64,000 bases of DNA from Parasulfuritortus sp036391875 (GCA_036391875.1 DASVZA010000034.1:15317-79316), one strand, 5' to 3'; shown: positions 8,043 to 19,642, numbered from the stretch's first letter. The notes: generated from the sequence alone by a model not told the origin. A program made the numbers and translations.

Positions 8043-8672
8043 ATGCCCCTGAAACGCGAAACCTATCTGCTGCCCGGCCTGCTGATCCTGGCCGGTCTGC
8101 TGGCCATTTCCGGCTGGCAGCCCTACGACCGGCCGACCTGGCTGCTGGAAGTGTCCCCGATCCTGATCGCCCTGCCGATCATGATCGGCAGCTACCACCG
8201 CTTTCCGCTGACCGACCTGCTCTATCTATGCATCTTTCTCCACGCAGTGGTGCTGATGGTCGGCGGCGCCTACACCTACGCCCGAGTGCCACTTGGTTTC
8301 TGGATCGCCGACCTGCTCGACGTGCAGCGCAACCCATACGACAAGATCGGCCACTTCTTCCAGGGCTTCGTCCCGGCCCTGGCTGCGCGCGAAATCCTGA
8401 TCCGCGGTCGCCATGTCACCGGCCGGCGCATGCTGGCATTCGTCGTGCTCTGCATCGCCCTGGCCATCAGCGCCGCCTATGAACTGATCGAGTGGGGCGC
8501 GGCGCTCGCCCTGGGCCAGGGTGCGGACGAATTCCTGGCCACCCAGGGCGATCCCTGGGACACCCAGTCGGACATGCTGTTCGCCCTGATCGGCGCCGGC
8601 GTCGCGCTGCTCGCCCTGTCGCGCCTGCACGATGCCCAGATCCGGCGCCTGGAAGGGAAACCCGATGCATGA
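8043..8672 (+). CDS. YjdF/DUF2238-type membrane protein
   Basis: I preferred the ATG at 8043 over an ATG at 7986, whose extra residues are polar and Cys-rich. The 209-residue product has about six hydrophobic segments and the DUF2238 pattern: a conserved YDKIGHFFQGF motif near the middle, YELIEWG in a late helix, and QGDPWDTQSDM before the last helix. The conserved His, Glu and Asp residues could bind a metal or lipid, but the function of the family is unknown. Its 3' end overlaps the mutY start by 8 bases. Confidence 0.85.
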   Translation: MPLKRETYLLPGLLILAGLLAISGWQPYDRPTWLLEVSPILIALPIMIGSYHRFPLTDLLYLCIFLHAVVLMVGGAYTYARVPLGFWIADLLDVQRNPYDKIGHFFQGFVPALAAREILIRGRHVTGRRMLAFVVLCIALAISAAYELIEWGAALALGQGADEFLATQGDPWDTQSDMLFALIGAGVALLALSRLHDAQIRRLEGKPDA

Positions 8673-9693
8673 CTTCGCCGCCCGCCTGATCGCCTGGCAG
8701 AAAGCGCACGGCCGTCACGGCCTGCCCTGGCAGGTCGAAGATCCCTATGCCGTCTGGGTATCCGAGATCATGCTGCAGCAGACCCAGGTCGAGACGGTGA
8801 TCCCTTATTACAACCGATTCATGGCGCGTTTTCCCGACATCGTCAGCCTGGCTGCGGCCGCCGAGGACGAGGTACTGGCCCTGTGGAGCGGCCTCGGCTA
8901 TTACGCCCGGGGCCGCAACCTGCATGCTGCGGCCAGACGGCTGGCGGCCGAGCACGACAGCTGCTTCCCGCGCGACTTCGAGGCCATCCAGGCCCTGCCC
9001 GGCATCGGCCGTTCGACCGCGGCGGCCATCTCCGCCTTCGCCTTCGGCGAGCGGCGCGCGATCCTGGACGGCAACGTCAAACGGGTGTTCTGCCGGCTGT
9101 TCGGCATCGAGGGCTGGGCCGGCGAGAAGACGGTCGAGAACCGCTTGTGGCAACTGGCCGAGGAGTTACTGCCTACGCAGGACATCCAGGCATATACCCA
9201 GGGCGTGATGGATCTGGGCGCGACGCTCTGCCGCCGCTCTAACCCGGACTGCGCCGCCTGCCCCTTCGTCGACGATTGCATTGCCCAAAGCGAAGGACGG
9301 GTGACCGAGCTGCCCTCGCCGCGCCCGCGCAAGGATTTGCCGGACAAGGCGACCGCCATGCTGGTGCTGCTGCATGCCGGCGAAATCCTGCTCGAGAAAC
9401 GGCCGCCGAACGGCATCTGGGGCGGTCTGTGGAGTCTGCCGGAATGTCCGCTGGAGGCGGACCCGGTCCGCGCTGCGCATGAACTGGGCTATGCCGCGTC
9501 CGACTTGGGCGATCTGCCGGAACTGGGCCACACCTTCAGCCACTTCCGCCTGCGCATCCTGCCCAGGCGCCTGGCCGTTGCCCAGCGTCCGACCGCTACT
9601 GCGGAAGCCGGCCGCGTCTGGCTGCCCTTGGCCGACGCCGAACAGGCCGCCCTGCCGACCCCGATCAGGAAGATCATCGCCGCTCTGAACTAA
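8665..9693 (+). CDS. mutY: A/G-specific adenine glycosylase MutY
   Basis: This enzyme removes adenine mispaired with 8-oxoguanine in base excision repair. The start at 8665 follows GGAAGGGAAA. The 342-residue protein shows the catalytic Glu in SEIMLQQTQ (E34), the helix-hairpin-helix LPGIGRSTAAAI, the catalytic Asp region ILDGNVKR (about residue 135) and the [4Fe-4S] ligands C189, C196, C199 and C205 (C-X6-C-X2-C-X5-C). A C-terminal NUDIX-like domain (LEKRPPNGIWGGLWSLPE) recognises 8-oxoguanine. All functional residues are present. Confidence 0.97.
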   Translation: MHDFAARLIAWQKAHGRHGLPWQVEDPYAVWVSEIMLQQTQVETVIPYYNRFMARFPDIVSLAAAAEDEVLALWSGLGYYARGRNLHAAARRLAAEHDSCFPRDFEAIQALPGIGRSTAAAISAFAFGERRAILDGNVKRVFCRLFGIEGWAGEKTVENRLWQLAEELLPTQDIQAYTQGVMDLGATLCRRSNPDCAACPFVDDCIAQSEGRVTELPSPRPRKDLPDKATAMLVLLHAGEILLEKRPPNGIWGGLWSLPECPLEADPVRAAHELGYAASDLGDLPELGHTFSHFRLRILPRRLAVAQRPTATAEAGRVWLPLADAEQAALPTPIRKIIAALN

Positions 9694-9729
9694 CGCGACC
9701 GCGGAGCCTCTGCAGAGCTCACCGGACGG

Positions 9730-10584
9730 CTAAGCGACCTGCCCGGCCCGCAACGCCTCGGCCGCCTCGATCAAGGCTGCCTTTTCATCCACGTCCAGGC
9801 GCGGCAATGCGCCGACCAGCGATTGGATGGATGCCCCGGTCAGCTTGGCCGCGTCGGCCAGATCGCGCTGCAGGCCGGAGTCGGCCGGGCCCCGGTCCAG
9901 GTGGCGGGCAGTGTTCAGGGCCAGCCTGGCCAGCTTGGAACGCATGTTTTCGTCGCCCCGGATGAGGTGCAGGATGAGAGGCGGCAATTGCCAGTGCTCG
10001 CACATCAGCAACGTCAGGTCCTTGAAGGCGAAGCCGCAAACCTTGCGCTGCGCCTCCTCGCTGCGTTGGGCCAGGCCGTTGCCCAATGCGTTCAGGGCGG
10101 CTTCCGGCAATTCCGGCGCGAAGGCCCACAATTCGATCTCACCGGCATCGGACAGCATGGCGCCCAGGGCCAGTTCGCCCGGATCGAGGTCATGGTGATA
10201 AGAACCGTAGATCAGGGCGATGCGGGCCGCGAGGGTGGCGCGGCCCTCGCATTCGATGAAGCCGTGGTTGTCGTCCCTGACTTCAGGGGCTTGCGCCAGC
10301 TGTTCCGAAAAACAGGCTGTACCCAGAGACAGGATGATGCCCAGCGGGGTGGTGATGTCCTTGGCCATTCGCCGCGGCAGGCGCTTGTTGGCCTCCTTCA
10401 GCAGGCGCAGGGCGAACAAGGGATCGTCCAGCAGCAGATCGGCCAGTTCCCTGGCCGACAGCATGTCGCCCCGGCTGGCTTCCAGATCCGCCAGCGCCTG
10501 TTTGCTGGATGCCTTGACCGGCAGGTCCATGTGTTCCAGATAGGCCGCCCACTGGCTGGCTCCCCACCATTTATGCCAGGTCAT
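9730..10584 (-). CDS. HDOD-domain signalling protein
   Basis: This 284-residue protein is preceded by AGGAGG at good spacing. It fits the HDOD fold: an N-terminal segment (LPVKASSKQALADLEA), an all-helical core with LADLLLDDPLFALRLLKEAN, a partial HD-like region (ALGAMLSDAGEIELWAF) and later helices. HDOD domains lack the catalytic HD pair and act as scaffolds, often in cyclic di-GMP and motility pathways. It is the last gene of the riboswitch-led operon, 48 bases after the EAL-HDOD gene. Confidence 0.8.
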   Translation of the reverse strand: MTWHKWWGASQWAAYLEHMDLPVKASSKQALADLEASRGDMLSARELADLLLDDPLFALRLLKEANKRLPRRMAKDITTPLGIILSLGTACFSEQLAQAPEVRDDNHGFIECEGRATLAARIALIYGSYHHDLDPGELALGAMLSDAGEIELWAFAPELPEAALNALGNGLAQRSEEAQRKVCGFAFKDLTLLMCEHWQLPPLILHLIRGDENMRSKLARLALNTARHLDRGPADSGLQRDLADAAKLTGASIQSLVGALPRLDVDEKAALIEAAEALRAGQVA

Positions 10585-10632
10585 TCCTGCCTCCTAGGAT
10601 GCGGCGACAAACCAATAATGCGCAGGTTACGG

Positions 10633-11862
10633 TTATTTTTCCAGTGTTTCCGACCAGACCAGGGCGTTCACATGAGCCAGGTTCACCTCGGTCGCGGACA
10701 ACTGATTGCTTTGCGCCTGCCGCTCGACGGCTTCCTGGTCGAAGTTTTCGCAGGCGCGGGCCAGGATCAGATAGGGGGCGTACGGTCCCTTGCCCTCGAG
10801 CAGCGCCTCCGCCATGGGAGCCGGCAGATGGAGCGGCACGACGGCCTCGGCCAGGGGCATATCCAGCAGGGCATCCAGCTGGGACAGGATGCCGACGATG
10901 AACAGGCCGCCGCGCAGGCTCCGGTCGAGCCGCTCGGCGCCCAGGTTCTCCATGAACCTGGCGCGCACCAGGGCGTTGCGCAGCAAGGCGCTGCCGCGGC
11001 CGTCGGTCCGCTCGCTGCTGAACAGGAGCAGGGTCAGCCAGCGGTATAGCGGCTCGTGGCCGAGCCACATCAATGCCTGACCGATGGACTGCATCGACCG
11101 GTCGAGGCCGTTGGCGGGCGAATTGATGTAGCGCAACAGACGATAGGTCAGGGCCGCGTTCCGCTTGAAGGCGTCCTCCAGTTGTTCGATCGGTGCCCGG
11201 GCCCGGGCCAAGTTGAGCAGGTCCATGACCTGCACCACGTTGCTCTCCAGCTTGCGCGCCGCACTGCGTCTCGGCTGACTGAGGAAGCGGCCTTGGAAGC
11301 GCTCGAAGCCCAGCTTGCGGCAAACCGCTAAGGTCTCCTCCGAGTCGACGTTGGCGGCGATCAGATGCTGAACGCCCAGGCGGCGCAAATGTTCGGCCCG
11401 TTTGCCCAGCGTCACCGCGTCGTGCCGGGCGCAATCCAGGCGCGACCAGACGCAGCCGGCCGGCAGGGCCGCCAGCAATGCGGCGCCATCGTCGACCAGG
11501 ATGGGCTGGATGCCCAAGTCGATCAGCACCGGGCAACGGCCCGTCAGGTCGCCGAAGGAAAGCGGTACGGTCACCGCCAACTTGCCGGCCGGCAGTTCGG
11601 CCAGCATGGGGTTGTAGAGTGTGGTGGGGGCAAGATCGAGCAGGGTGAGCAGGCTGCCGAGCGCGCGCTGGTACTCCAGATCGATCACGCTGGTGATCAG
11701 GTATTCGTCCCGCGCCTGCTCATGGCTTTCGGCACCCGGCAGCACCGGCACCGGAACCCGGTCGCGCAGCCCCAGCTCGTAGCCCACTACCCGATAGTCG
11801 CCGTCCAGCAAAGACTGGCGGACCAGGAAACGCTGGCTGCCGACCGGATGTTCAGGCGGCAT
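10633..11862 (-). CDS. EAL-HDOD protein (YuxH type), EAL probably inactive
   Basis: The 409-residue protein has an N-terminal EAL-like domain (about residues 10-195) and a C-terminal HDOD domain (about 200-400). In the first part, FLVRQSLLDGDYRVVGYELGLR replaces the usual EAL signature with YELGLR. Other catalytic motifs such as DDFGTG are missing or degraded (VDDGAALL), so phosphodiesterase activity is unlikely. The HDOD part includes RLLRYINSPANGL, a well-conserved segment. Its start overlaps the DUF1631 stop by 11 bases, showing coupling in one operon. A role in relaying cyclic di-GMP or related signals is inferred from domains and operon. Confidence 0.85.
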   Translation of the reverse strand: MPPEHPVGSQRFLVRQSLLDGDYRVVGYELGLRDRVPVPVLPGAESHEQARDEYLITSVIDLEYQRALGSLLTLLDLAPTTLYNPMLAELPAGKLAVTVPLSFGDLTGRCPVLIDLGIQPILVDDGAALLAALPAGCVWSRLDCARHDAVTLGKRAEHLRRLGVQHLIAANVDSEETLAVCRKLGFERFQGRFLSQPRRSAARKLESNVVQVMDLLNLARARAPIEQLEDAFKRNAALTYRLLRYINSPANGLDRSMQSIGQALMWLGHEPLYRWLTLLLFSSERTDGRGSALLRNALVRARFMENLGAERLDRSLRGGLFIVGILSQLDALLDMPLAEAVVPLHLPAPMAEALLEGKGPYAPYLILARACENFDQEAVERQAQSNQLSATEVNLAHVNALVWSETLEK

Positions 11863-14161
11863 TCCGTTGCAGTCGTTCCATCAGGCTGTCCACGGCGCGG
11901 TCCATCAACGGTACATCGTTGAGCACCCGGGCCTCGCCGCTGTTCAGCTTGCTCAGCAGGCCCTCGGCGCTGATGGAAATGGCGCGCTGGCCCAGCCGGT
12001 TGGTGAACAGGTAGATGCCCTTCAACGGGCTGACCCAGGACAGTTTGGCGCGCACGTTGCTGCCGTCCTCCTGGGCGTACTCGATCCAACTGCCGCGCTT
12101 CAGCCGATTCAGTTCGGTTTCGGCGTCGAGCGGAATGTCCAGATCGCCGGTATCCCACCCGAATTCGGCAATGGTGATGTCCTCACCAGCGACCAGTTCC
12201 TCGACCAGTTCCGGTGCTTCCGTTACCGCCTCTGCAACCGGTTTCACGGGCTCGAACTCGGTCGACTCGGTCAACACGGGGATGTCGGTATCCTCCGGCA
12301 TGGCCACCGCCATGGGTGGAATGACCTCGCCTTCGTCGAGGAGCCCCGCCTTGACTGCTTCCGCGTGGCATTTGACCAGGCTGGCGAAAAATCCGTCGCG
12401 TTCCTCCTTGGTCATGCCGAGATAGGTGATGCCCTCGTCCAGCCGCTTGAGCAGGCCGGGCAGCATGCCGACCAGGCGTTTGCGCTCGTCAGCATTGGTC
12501 TTGGGCGCCACGCTCCAGATCAGGTCGGACATCGTCTCCACGGCGCCCTTCCAAGTCGGGCTTTCCGAGCCGACCTTCTGATGGATGTCGGCCAGCATGT
12601 ACTGCCAGTGTTCGGTCAGGAAACCGTTGATCACAGCCGGCACCAAGTTGCCGACCAGGGCCGATTGCACCTCGTCGTGTGCGACCAGACGGCCGATATC
12701 CGCTTGTTCACGGGCCTTGATCGCCTGCACGCTGGTCACGACCGCCCGAGCTGCGGTACGTCTTTCCACCGCCAGGAAGGCCTTCAGTTCATCCAGCGCC
12801 TCGGAGAACAGCTCGATCCGATCCTCAAAGCGCTCCAATATGTTTTCGACCAACTCCTCTATCTTGCGATACAGGCCGCTGTCATGACCTTCGTCCGCAT
12901 CCCAGCCTATCGCCGCCTCGGCCAGGACGTCGAGCAGTTTGCGCGCCGGATGGTTCTTCTGGGAAAAGAAGGCCTTATCCAGCATCGCCACTTTCAAGAC
13001 CGGTATCTGCAGCCGGCCGATCAATGCCTTGATCGCATCCGGAATGCGTTTGTCGTCGAGTATGTAGTCGAACACCATGGCCACGATATCGAGCGTCATG
13101 GCATCCAGCGAACTCATGGCGGAAGCCATGTCGCTGTTACGCAAATTGCGCAACACGTTAATCTGGCCGTTGCCAAAGATTGCCGCATCCAAACCGGCTT
13201 GAGCGGCGGCTTCCATCTGGCCGCGCTGCAACTGGCTCAGGGTATAAATGAACGTTCCAGGCTGGACAGCAGCCGCCGCCTGCCTGCCAAGCCCGGCCGG
13301 CTCGCCCGGCATGGGCGGGCCTGGGATTGGCGCGACCGGCATGGCGGCCACGCCGGCCCCCAGCCCCATCAACTGTTGCAGCAGCGCGAACAAATCGCCG
13401 CTTTTGACTTCCCCGCCCGGGGCGGCCGCACTCGCCTGACCCTCGGAGGAGGCCGTCTGGGCCGAGCGCCGCAAGCCCACCCGGATAGTGGGCAGCACGT
13501 TCTTGTTCACAAGTTGCTGATTGATGTCCCGATAGACATTTTTCACCCGCTCGGGCAGGTGCTTGTTCAATTGGGTCACCACCAGCAGGCGCGATTTCAT
13601 CGGCACGTCCATCGACTCCAGGGCCGACATGAGCGCGGCCGCGATCACCTCGGGCCCCAATGGATTGTCGCCGTATTGCAGATCCGGGTCGTTGATCAAC
13701 ATGCCGATCCGCTTATCCAGGCCGAACAGTTCCTCGACGCAGGCGTTATGGATGGCGTTGGCCAGATTGCCGGAAGCCAGGGACTCTTCCAGGTCATCCG
13801 GTGCCATCAGGCTCAACTCCAAAGCGTTCGAATCCTTGCGAACCCGGCCCGCCTCACGTCTGCATTCACGATTGAAACGCTGCAGGAAGTCCTTGCTGAA
13901 GGCGGTCTCGATCTCGTCACGACGGTCCCGGAGCAGATCCAGGGCATCCATGTACAGGTGATACATTTCCGCCCCCATGGTCTTTTCAACCATGGGCAGC
14001 AACTGGAGCTTGACCTGTTCCAGGCTCTCGCCCAACGCATTCTTCAGGCCCAGGGCTGACATCTCCCGGCAATCGTCCAGGGGCGTGCGGCCTCCCCCGC
14101 TGTTGCGGCGGTCGCGGCTGAACTGGCTGATTTGCGTTACGTTGTTGCGAGCTGTATCCAT
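11852..14161 (-). CDS. DUF1631 family protein with C-terminal PilZ-like region
   Basis: The 769-residue cytoplasmic protein starts at an ATG after AGGAG (8-base spacing). It matches the DUF1631 family in length and pattern: an N-terminal helical segment, a flexible Ala/Pro/Gly-rich linker (about residues 235-310), a long helical core, and a C-terminal region with RGSWIEYAQEDG, KLSWVSPLKGIYLFTNRLG, similar to the degenerate PilZ-like end of this family. Family function is poorly known; links to cyclic di-GMP are proposed. Here that link is direct, since a class I cyclic di-GMP riboswitch lies in its 5' leader. It is the first gene of a three-gene operon. Confidence 0.88.
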   Translation of the reverse strand: MDTARNNVTQISQFSRDRRNSGGGRTPLDDCREMSALGLKNALGESLEQVKLQLLPMVEKTMGAEMYHLYMDALDLLRDRRDEIETAFSKDFLQRFNRECRREAGRVRKDSNALELSLMAPDDLEESLASGNLANAIHNACVEELFGLDKRIGMLINDPDLQYGDNPLGPEVIAAALMSALESMDVPMKSRLLVVTQLNKHLPERVKNVYRDINQQLVNKNVLPTIRVGLRRSAQTASSEGQASAAAPGGEVKSGDLFALLQQLMGLGAGVAAMPVAPIPGPPMPGEPAGLGRQAAAAVQPGTFIYTLSQLQRGQMEAAAQAGLDAAIFGNGQINVLRNLRNSDMASAMSSLDAMTLDIVAMVFDYILDDKRIPDAIKALIGRLQIPVLKVAMLDKAFFSQKNHPARKLLDVLAEAAIGWDADEGHDSGLYRKIEELVENILERFEDRIELFSEALDELKAFLAVERRTAARAVVTSVQAIKAREQADIGRLVAHDEVQSALVGNLVPAVINGFLTEHWQYMLADIHQKVGSESPTWKGAVETMSDLIWSVAPKTNADERKRLVGMLPGLLKRLDEGITYLGMTKEERDGFFASLVKCHAEAVKAGLLDEGEVIPPMAVAMPEDTDIPVLTESTEFEPVKPVAEAVTEAPELVEELVAGEDITIAEFGWDTGDLDIPLDAETELNRLKRGSWIEYAQEDGSNVRAKLSWVSPLKGIYLFTNRLGQRAISISAEGLLSKLNSGEARVLNDVPLMDRAVDSLMERLQRNAA

Positions 14162-14245
14162 GGCCCTATCTCCTGAACCTAAACCCGTGCCCGGCGCACC
14201 GCCACAAGAGGTTCGAAGTCACGTCGAGATGGAATTGTACAGTGG

Positions 14246-14265
14246 GCCGGGACCCTGGCCCCGGC
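14246..14265 (-). promoter_or_regulatory. Hairpin between riboswitch and DUF1631 start
   Basis: On the minus strand GCCGGG (14265-14260) pairs with CCCGGC (14251-14246) around an 8-base loop. No U run follows, so it is not a standard intrinsic terminator. It lies 10 bases after the riboswitch aptamer and could be part of the expression platform. Confidence 0.35.
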
Positions 14266-14274
14266 AGATTGACC

Positions 14275-14364
14275 ACCTTGCAATCCCGCTATCATGAGGC
14301 CGCAGCCTGTTAGACCGGTGACTTTGCGTCCCCGTCTTTCGACGGGTTTGCCCTTGTATAAGGT
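14275..14364 (-). ncRNA. Class I cyclic di-GMP riboswitch (GEMM-I)
   Basis: Read on the minus strand, the RNA matches the GEMM-I aptamer: GGGCAAACC, a stem closed by a GAAA tetraloop (CGUCGAAAGACG), the conserved GGACGCAAAG joining segment, the tetraloop-receptor-like GGUCUAAC, and the second arm ending UGAUAGCGGGAUUGC. Outer bases ACCUU (14364-14360) and AAGGU (14279-14275) can close the P1 stem. The aptamer ends about 113 bases before the DUF1631 start codon. It is therefore expected to control the DUF1631, EAL-HDOD, HDOD operon. Whether it turns expression on or off is not clear, as no U-run terminator follows. Confidence 0.92.
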
Positions 14365-14436
14365 TGCGCGCATCCAAGAACCGGGCACGCACCCCCATTA
14401 TCGACAAAAACCGAAATAAATTAAGCACTTTTTTTG

Positions 14437-14691
14437 TTACAAGCGATGAACGGCGACCATCCCGGGTCGGGCGGGCTCGCACTGAAAACGGCCCTTCAGC
14501 TTGTCGACCGCCCGATCCATCCGAGGGGCTTCGTATCGGGTAAGCCCTCCCCTCCGGTCAGCGGCTTTGACCACAACATTAAGAGCGGTGATCGAGAGCG
14601 CCGCCCGGCCCTGGTGGTGGACGAACCTATAGACGACTTTCCGGGGCGCGACCCGGGCCAAGCCGGCCACGTGGCCTCTGAGGGCAGCCAT
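14437..14691 (-). CDS. Doubtful 84-residue reading frame
   Basis: An ATG at 14691 is preceded by AGGAGG at an over-long 11-base spacing. The frame encodes 84 basic residues with no recognisable domain and ends at 14437, just upstream of the riboswitch promoter region. It may be chance coding potential in GC-rich DNA. If real, it would diverge from tex. Beyond it, 14162-14757 holds the riboswitch, an AT-rich stretch near 14395-14440 that may contain the riboswitch promoter (GATAAT at 14402-14397), and nothing else I can identify. Confidence 0.2.
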   Translation of the reverse strand: MAALRGHVAGLARVAPRKVVYRFVHHQGRAALSITALNVVVKAADRRGGLTRYEAPRMDRAVDKLKGRFQCEPARPGMVAVHRL

Positions 14692-14757
14692 GTCAAGACT
14701 TGCCTCCTACCCTGCCTTGGCCCATTCTTCGCGACCTTTGCAATACAGGTCGGAACC

Positions 14758-17070
<2,313 letters not shown>

Positions 17071-17076
17071 CGCCGC

Positions 17077-17724
17077 TCAGTCGGCGTCCACCTCCTCGAT
17101 GAGCTGGTGGCGGATGGCGTACTTGACCAAGCCGGACAGACTGTCCAGCGCCATCTTTTCCTGGATGCGGGACTTGTGGGTGCTGACCGTCTTGACGCTC
17201 AGGCTGAGTTCCTCGGCGATGGCGGTGATGCCCTTGCCGTGCACCAGCATCAGGAAGACCTGGTATTCCCGGTCGGACAGCAGGGTATGCGGCAGCACGT
17301 CGCTCGGCTGGCGCAGGCCCAGAGCCAGTTTCTCGGCCACCACCGGGCTGATGAACATCCCGCCCGAGGCCACCTTGCGGATGGCATCGACCAGCAGCGC
17401 CGAGGCGCTGTCCTTGGACAGATAACCCGCCGCACCGGCCTTGATGGTGCGGACGGCGTACAGGTCCTCCTTGTGCATGCTGAGGATCAAGATGGGCAGT
17501 TTCGGCCGCTCGTCCTTGATCTGCTTGATCAGTTCGATGCCGCTGCGGCCGGGCATGGACATGTCGAGCACGACCACGTCGAACTCCTGCGCCCGGATCA
17601 GCTTCAGCGCTTCGTTGCCGTTCTCGGCCTCGCCGGCCACCCGGAGGTCGCCGTGGTCGGCCAGGATCTGTTTCAGGCCTTCTCGGAGGATGGTGTGGTC
17701 GTCGGTGATGAGTACCCGGATCAT
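17077..17724 (-). CDS. NarL/FixJ-family response regulator
   Basis: The 215-residue protein has an N-terminal receiver (phospho-acceptor D54 in VVLDMSMPG, acidic pocket D8-D9, Lys in GYLSKDSAS) and a C-terminal LuxR-type helix-turn-helix (LSDREYQVFLMLVHGKGITAIAEELSLS, about residues 150-205). Its start overlaps the stop of the upstream histidine kinase by 4 bases (ATGA), so the two form a two-component pair. Target genes are not identifiable. It is the last gene of the signalling block. Confidence 0.93.
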   Translation of the reverse strand: MIRVLITDDHTILREGLKQILADHGDLRVAGEAENGNEALKLIRAQEFDVVVLDMSMPGRSGIELIKQIKDERPKLPILILSMHKEDLYAVRTIKAGAAGYLSKDSASALLVDAIRKVASGGMFISPVVAEKLALGLRQPSDVLPHTLLSDREYQVFLMLVHGKGITAIAEELSLSVKTVSTHKSRIQEKMALDSLSGLVKYAIRHQLIEEVDAD

Positions 17725-19199
17725 TGTTCGATTTGCGTCCGTTCGAAAGGTATCCAGACCCGGACGGTGGTGCCCTGGCCGGGTTCCCCATAGATATCCG
17801 CCGTGCCGCCCAGCATGTGCACCCGTTCCCGGATGCCCAGCAGGCCGTAGGACTTCTTGCCCGGCTTGACCCGGCTGTCGAAGCCCTTGCCGTCGTCCCG
17901 CACCATGAGGCGGATGCCGTTGCCCGCTTCGGTCAGCTCGATCTCGACCGCGCCGGCGCCGGCATGGCGCGCCACATTGGTCAACGCCTCCTGGACGATG
18001 CGGAAAACCGAGGTCGCGATCGAATCCGGCAGGTCGAATTCCTCCCGGTTGAGCACCAGCCGACAGGGGATGCCGGTACGCTTCTGGAACTGATCGACCA
18101 GCCATTCGACCGCGGCGGCCAGGCCCAGATCGTCTAGCACGCCGGGGCGCAGGTCCTGCGAGATGCGGCGCACCGATTCCACCGTCTTGGCCACCAGCGA
18201 CTGCATCGCGGCCAGCTTGTCGGTCACGGTCTGAGGCGGTTCCGGCAGCCGGGTCTGCAGCCAGTCGAGATCGATGCGCAGCGCGGTCAGGGCCTGGCCC
18301 AGCTCGTCGTGCAGTTCGCGCGCGATCCGGGTCCGCTCCTCTTCCCGCACATTCTGCAGGAAGGCGGACAATTCGCGCAGGCGGCGGCGGGACTCGATCA
18401 GTTCGGCCTCGGCCCGCTTGCGTTCGGTGATGTCCTGGAAGGCCGTGACGGCGGCGACGATCTCCTGGCCGCGGCGCAGCGGTGTGACCACATAGGACAC
18501 CGGAAACATCGTGCCGTCCTTGCGGATGAACACCTCGTCCTCGCAGCGATAGAAGCTGCCGAACGAAACCAGGCTCTGGATCGGGCATTCCTCACGCGGA
18601 TAGGGTGTGCCGTCGCTGCGCAGGTAATGGATGCTGCTGTGCACGTCGCGGCCTTTCAGTTCCGCCTCGTGCCAACCCAGCAACCGCTCTGCCTCGGGAT
18701 TCATCAGCAGCAACCTGCCGTCCATGTCCTGGACCAGCAGGCCCTCGCCCAGCGCGGCGGCGATGCCGCGCAGCAGATTCTCGCTCTCGGCCAGGCTGGC
18801 CTGCGCCAGGCGCCGCTCGCGGTGGACCACGGCCTCGCGCAATTCGCGTTCGACAACCGGCACCAGGCGCGAATAGTTGCCCTTGACGATGAAGTCGTGG
18901 GCCCCGGCCCGCATCAGGGCGGAAGCAGTCTCATCGCCCACGCAGCCGGATACGATGATGAACGGCAGATCGGGGTCGTGGGCCTTGCTCAGGGCGAGCG
19001 CGGCCTCGGCGGAAAAGGACGGCAGGTTGTAGTCGGAGATGACCAGATCCCAGTCCGCACCGGCCAGGGCGGCCCGCATGGCCTCGGCCGAATCGACCCG
19101 CCTGGCCTCTACCGCGAAGCCGGCCATATCCAGTTCGGCCAGGACCAGTTCGGCATCGTCCGGACTGTCTTCCACGATGAGAAGACGCAGCCGGCCCAT
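17721..19199 (-). CDS. Receiver-PAS-NarX-type histidine kinase
   Basis: Starting at the ATG at 19199, two bases after the previous stop, this 492-residue cytoplasmic protein has a receiver domain (D56 in LVISDYNLPS), a PAS domain (about residues 140-255, ending FQDITERKRAE), a HisKA_3 dimerisation helix (RIARELHDELGQAL, H297) and a HATPase domain (DDGKGFDSR and GLLGIRERV). The N-terminal receiver suggests that it is itself controlled by an upstream kinase, making a phosphorelay with the large CHASE kinase and the Rcp1-type receiver. The likely output is the coupled NarL-type regulator. Confidence 0.92.
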   Translation of the reverse strand: MGRLRLLIVEDSPDDAELVLAELDMAGFAVEARRVDSAEAMRAALAGADWDLVISDYNLPSFSAEAALALSKAHDPDLPFIIVSGCVGDETASALMRAGAHDFIVKGNYSRLVPVVERELREAVVHRERRLAQASLAESENLLRGIAAALGEGLLVQDMDGRLLLMNPEAERLLGWHEAELKGRDVHSSIHYLRSDGTPYPREECPIQSLVSFGSFYRCEDEVFIRKDGTMFPVSYVVTPLRRGQEIVAAVTAFQDITERKRAEAELIESRRRLRELSAFLQNVREEERTRIARELHDELGQALTALRIDLDWLQTRLPEPPQTVTDKLAAMQSLVAKTVESVRRISQDLRPGVLDDLGLAAAVEWLVDQFQKRTGIPCRLVLNREEFDLPDSIATSVFRIVQEALTNVARHAGAGAVEIELTEAGNGIRLMVRDDGKGFDSRVKPGKKSYGLLGIRERVHMLGGTADIYGEPGQGTTVRVWIPFERTQIEQ

Positions 19200-19201
19200 G
19201 C

Positions 19202-19642
19202 TCAGTGCGCCCCGACCCGGCCCGGCATGACGTTGAGATCGAGCCAGTAATGCCCCACCAGCCGGACGGCTTCGAGGAACTTCGGGAAATCGAGCGATTT
19301 CTGGATATAGCTGTTCGCGCCCAGGCGATAGCTTTCGAGCAGATCCTGCTCCTCGCGGGAGGAACTCATCACCACCACCGGGAGGTAGCGGGTGCGCGCC
19401 TCCTGGCGCAGCCGCTTGAGCACCTCGAAACCGTTCACCCTGGGCAGCTTGAGATCGAGCAGCACCACGTCGGGGCAGTCGGCCGCCGGGTCGCTCAAGG
19501 GGCCGCACAGCATATCCAGGGCCTCCTGGCCGTCGCGCGCCACCCGGGTATCGTCGGCGAAGCCGCTTTCACGCAGGGCGATCTGCGCCAACTCCAGGTC
19601 GTCCGGATTGTCCTCCACCAGCAGTATCTGTTTTTTTCTCAT
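19202..19642 (-). CDS. Rcp1-type single-domain response regulator
   Basis: A 146-residue stand-alone receiver of the Rcp1 subfamily (longer than CheY), with D63 in VVLLDLKLPR, the acidic pair in LVEDNPDD and the conserved Lys in YIQKSLDF. Rcp1-type receivers usually partner with bacteriophytochrome-like or multi-PAS kinases, and this one lies directly after such a kinase. It probably relays phosphate between the CHASE kinase and the receiver-PAS kinase that follows. It is preceded by AT-rich bases and a 32-base gap. Confidence 0.9.
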   Translation of the reverse strand: MRKKQILLVEDNPDDLELAQIALRESGFADDTRVARDGQEALDMLCGPLSDPAADCPDVVLLDLKLPRVNGFEVLKRLRQEARTRYLPVVVMSSSREEQDLLESYRLGANSYIQKSLDFPKFLEAVRLVGHYWLDLNVMPGRVGAH

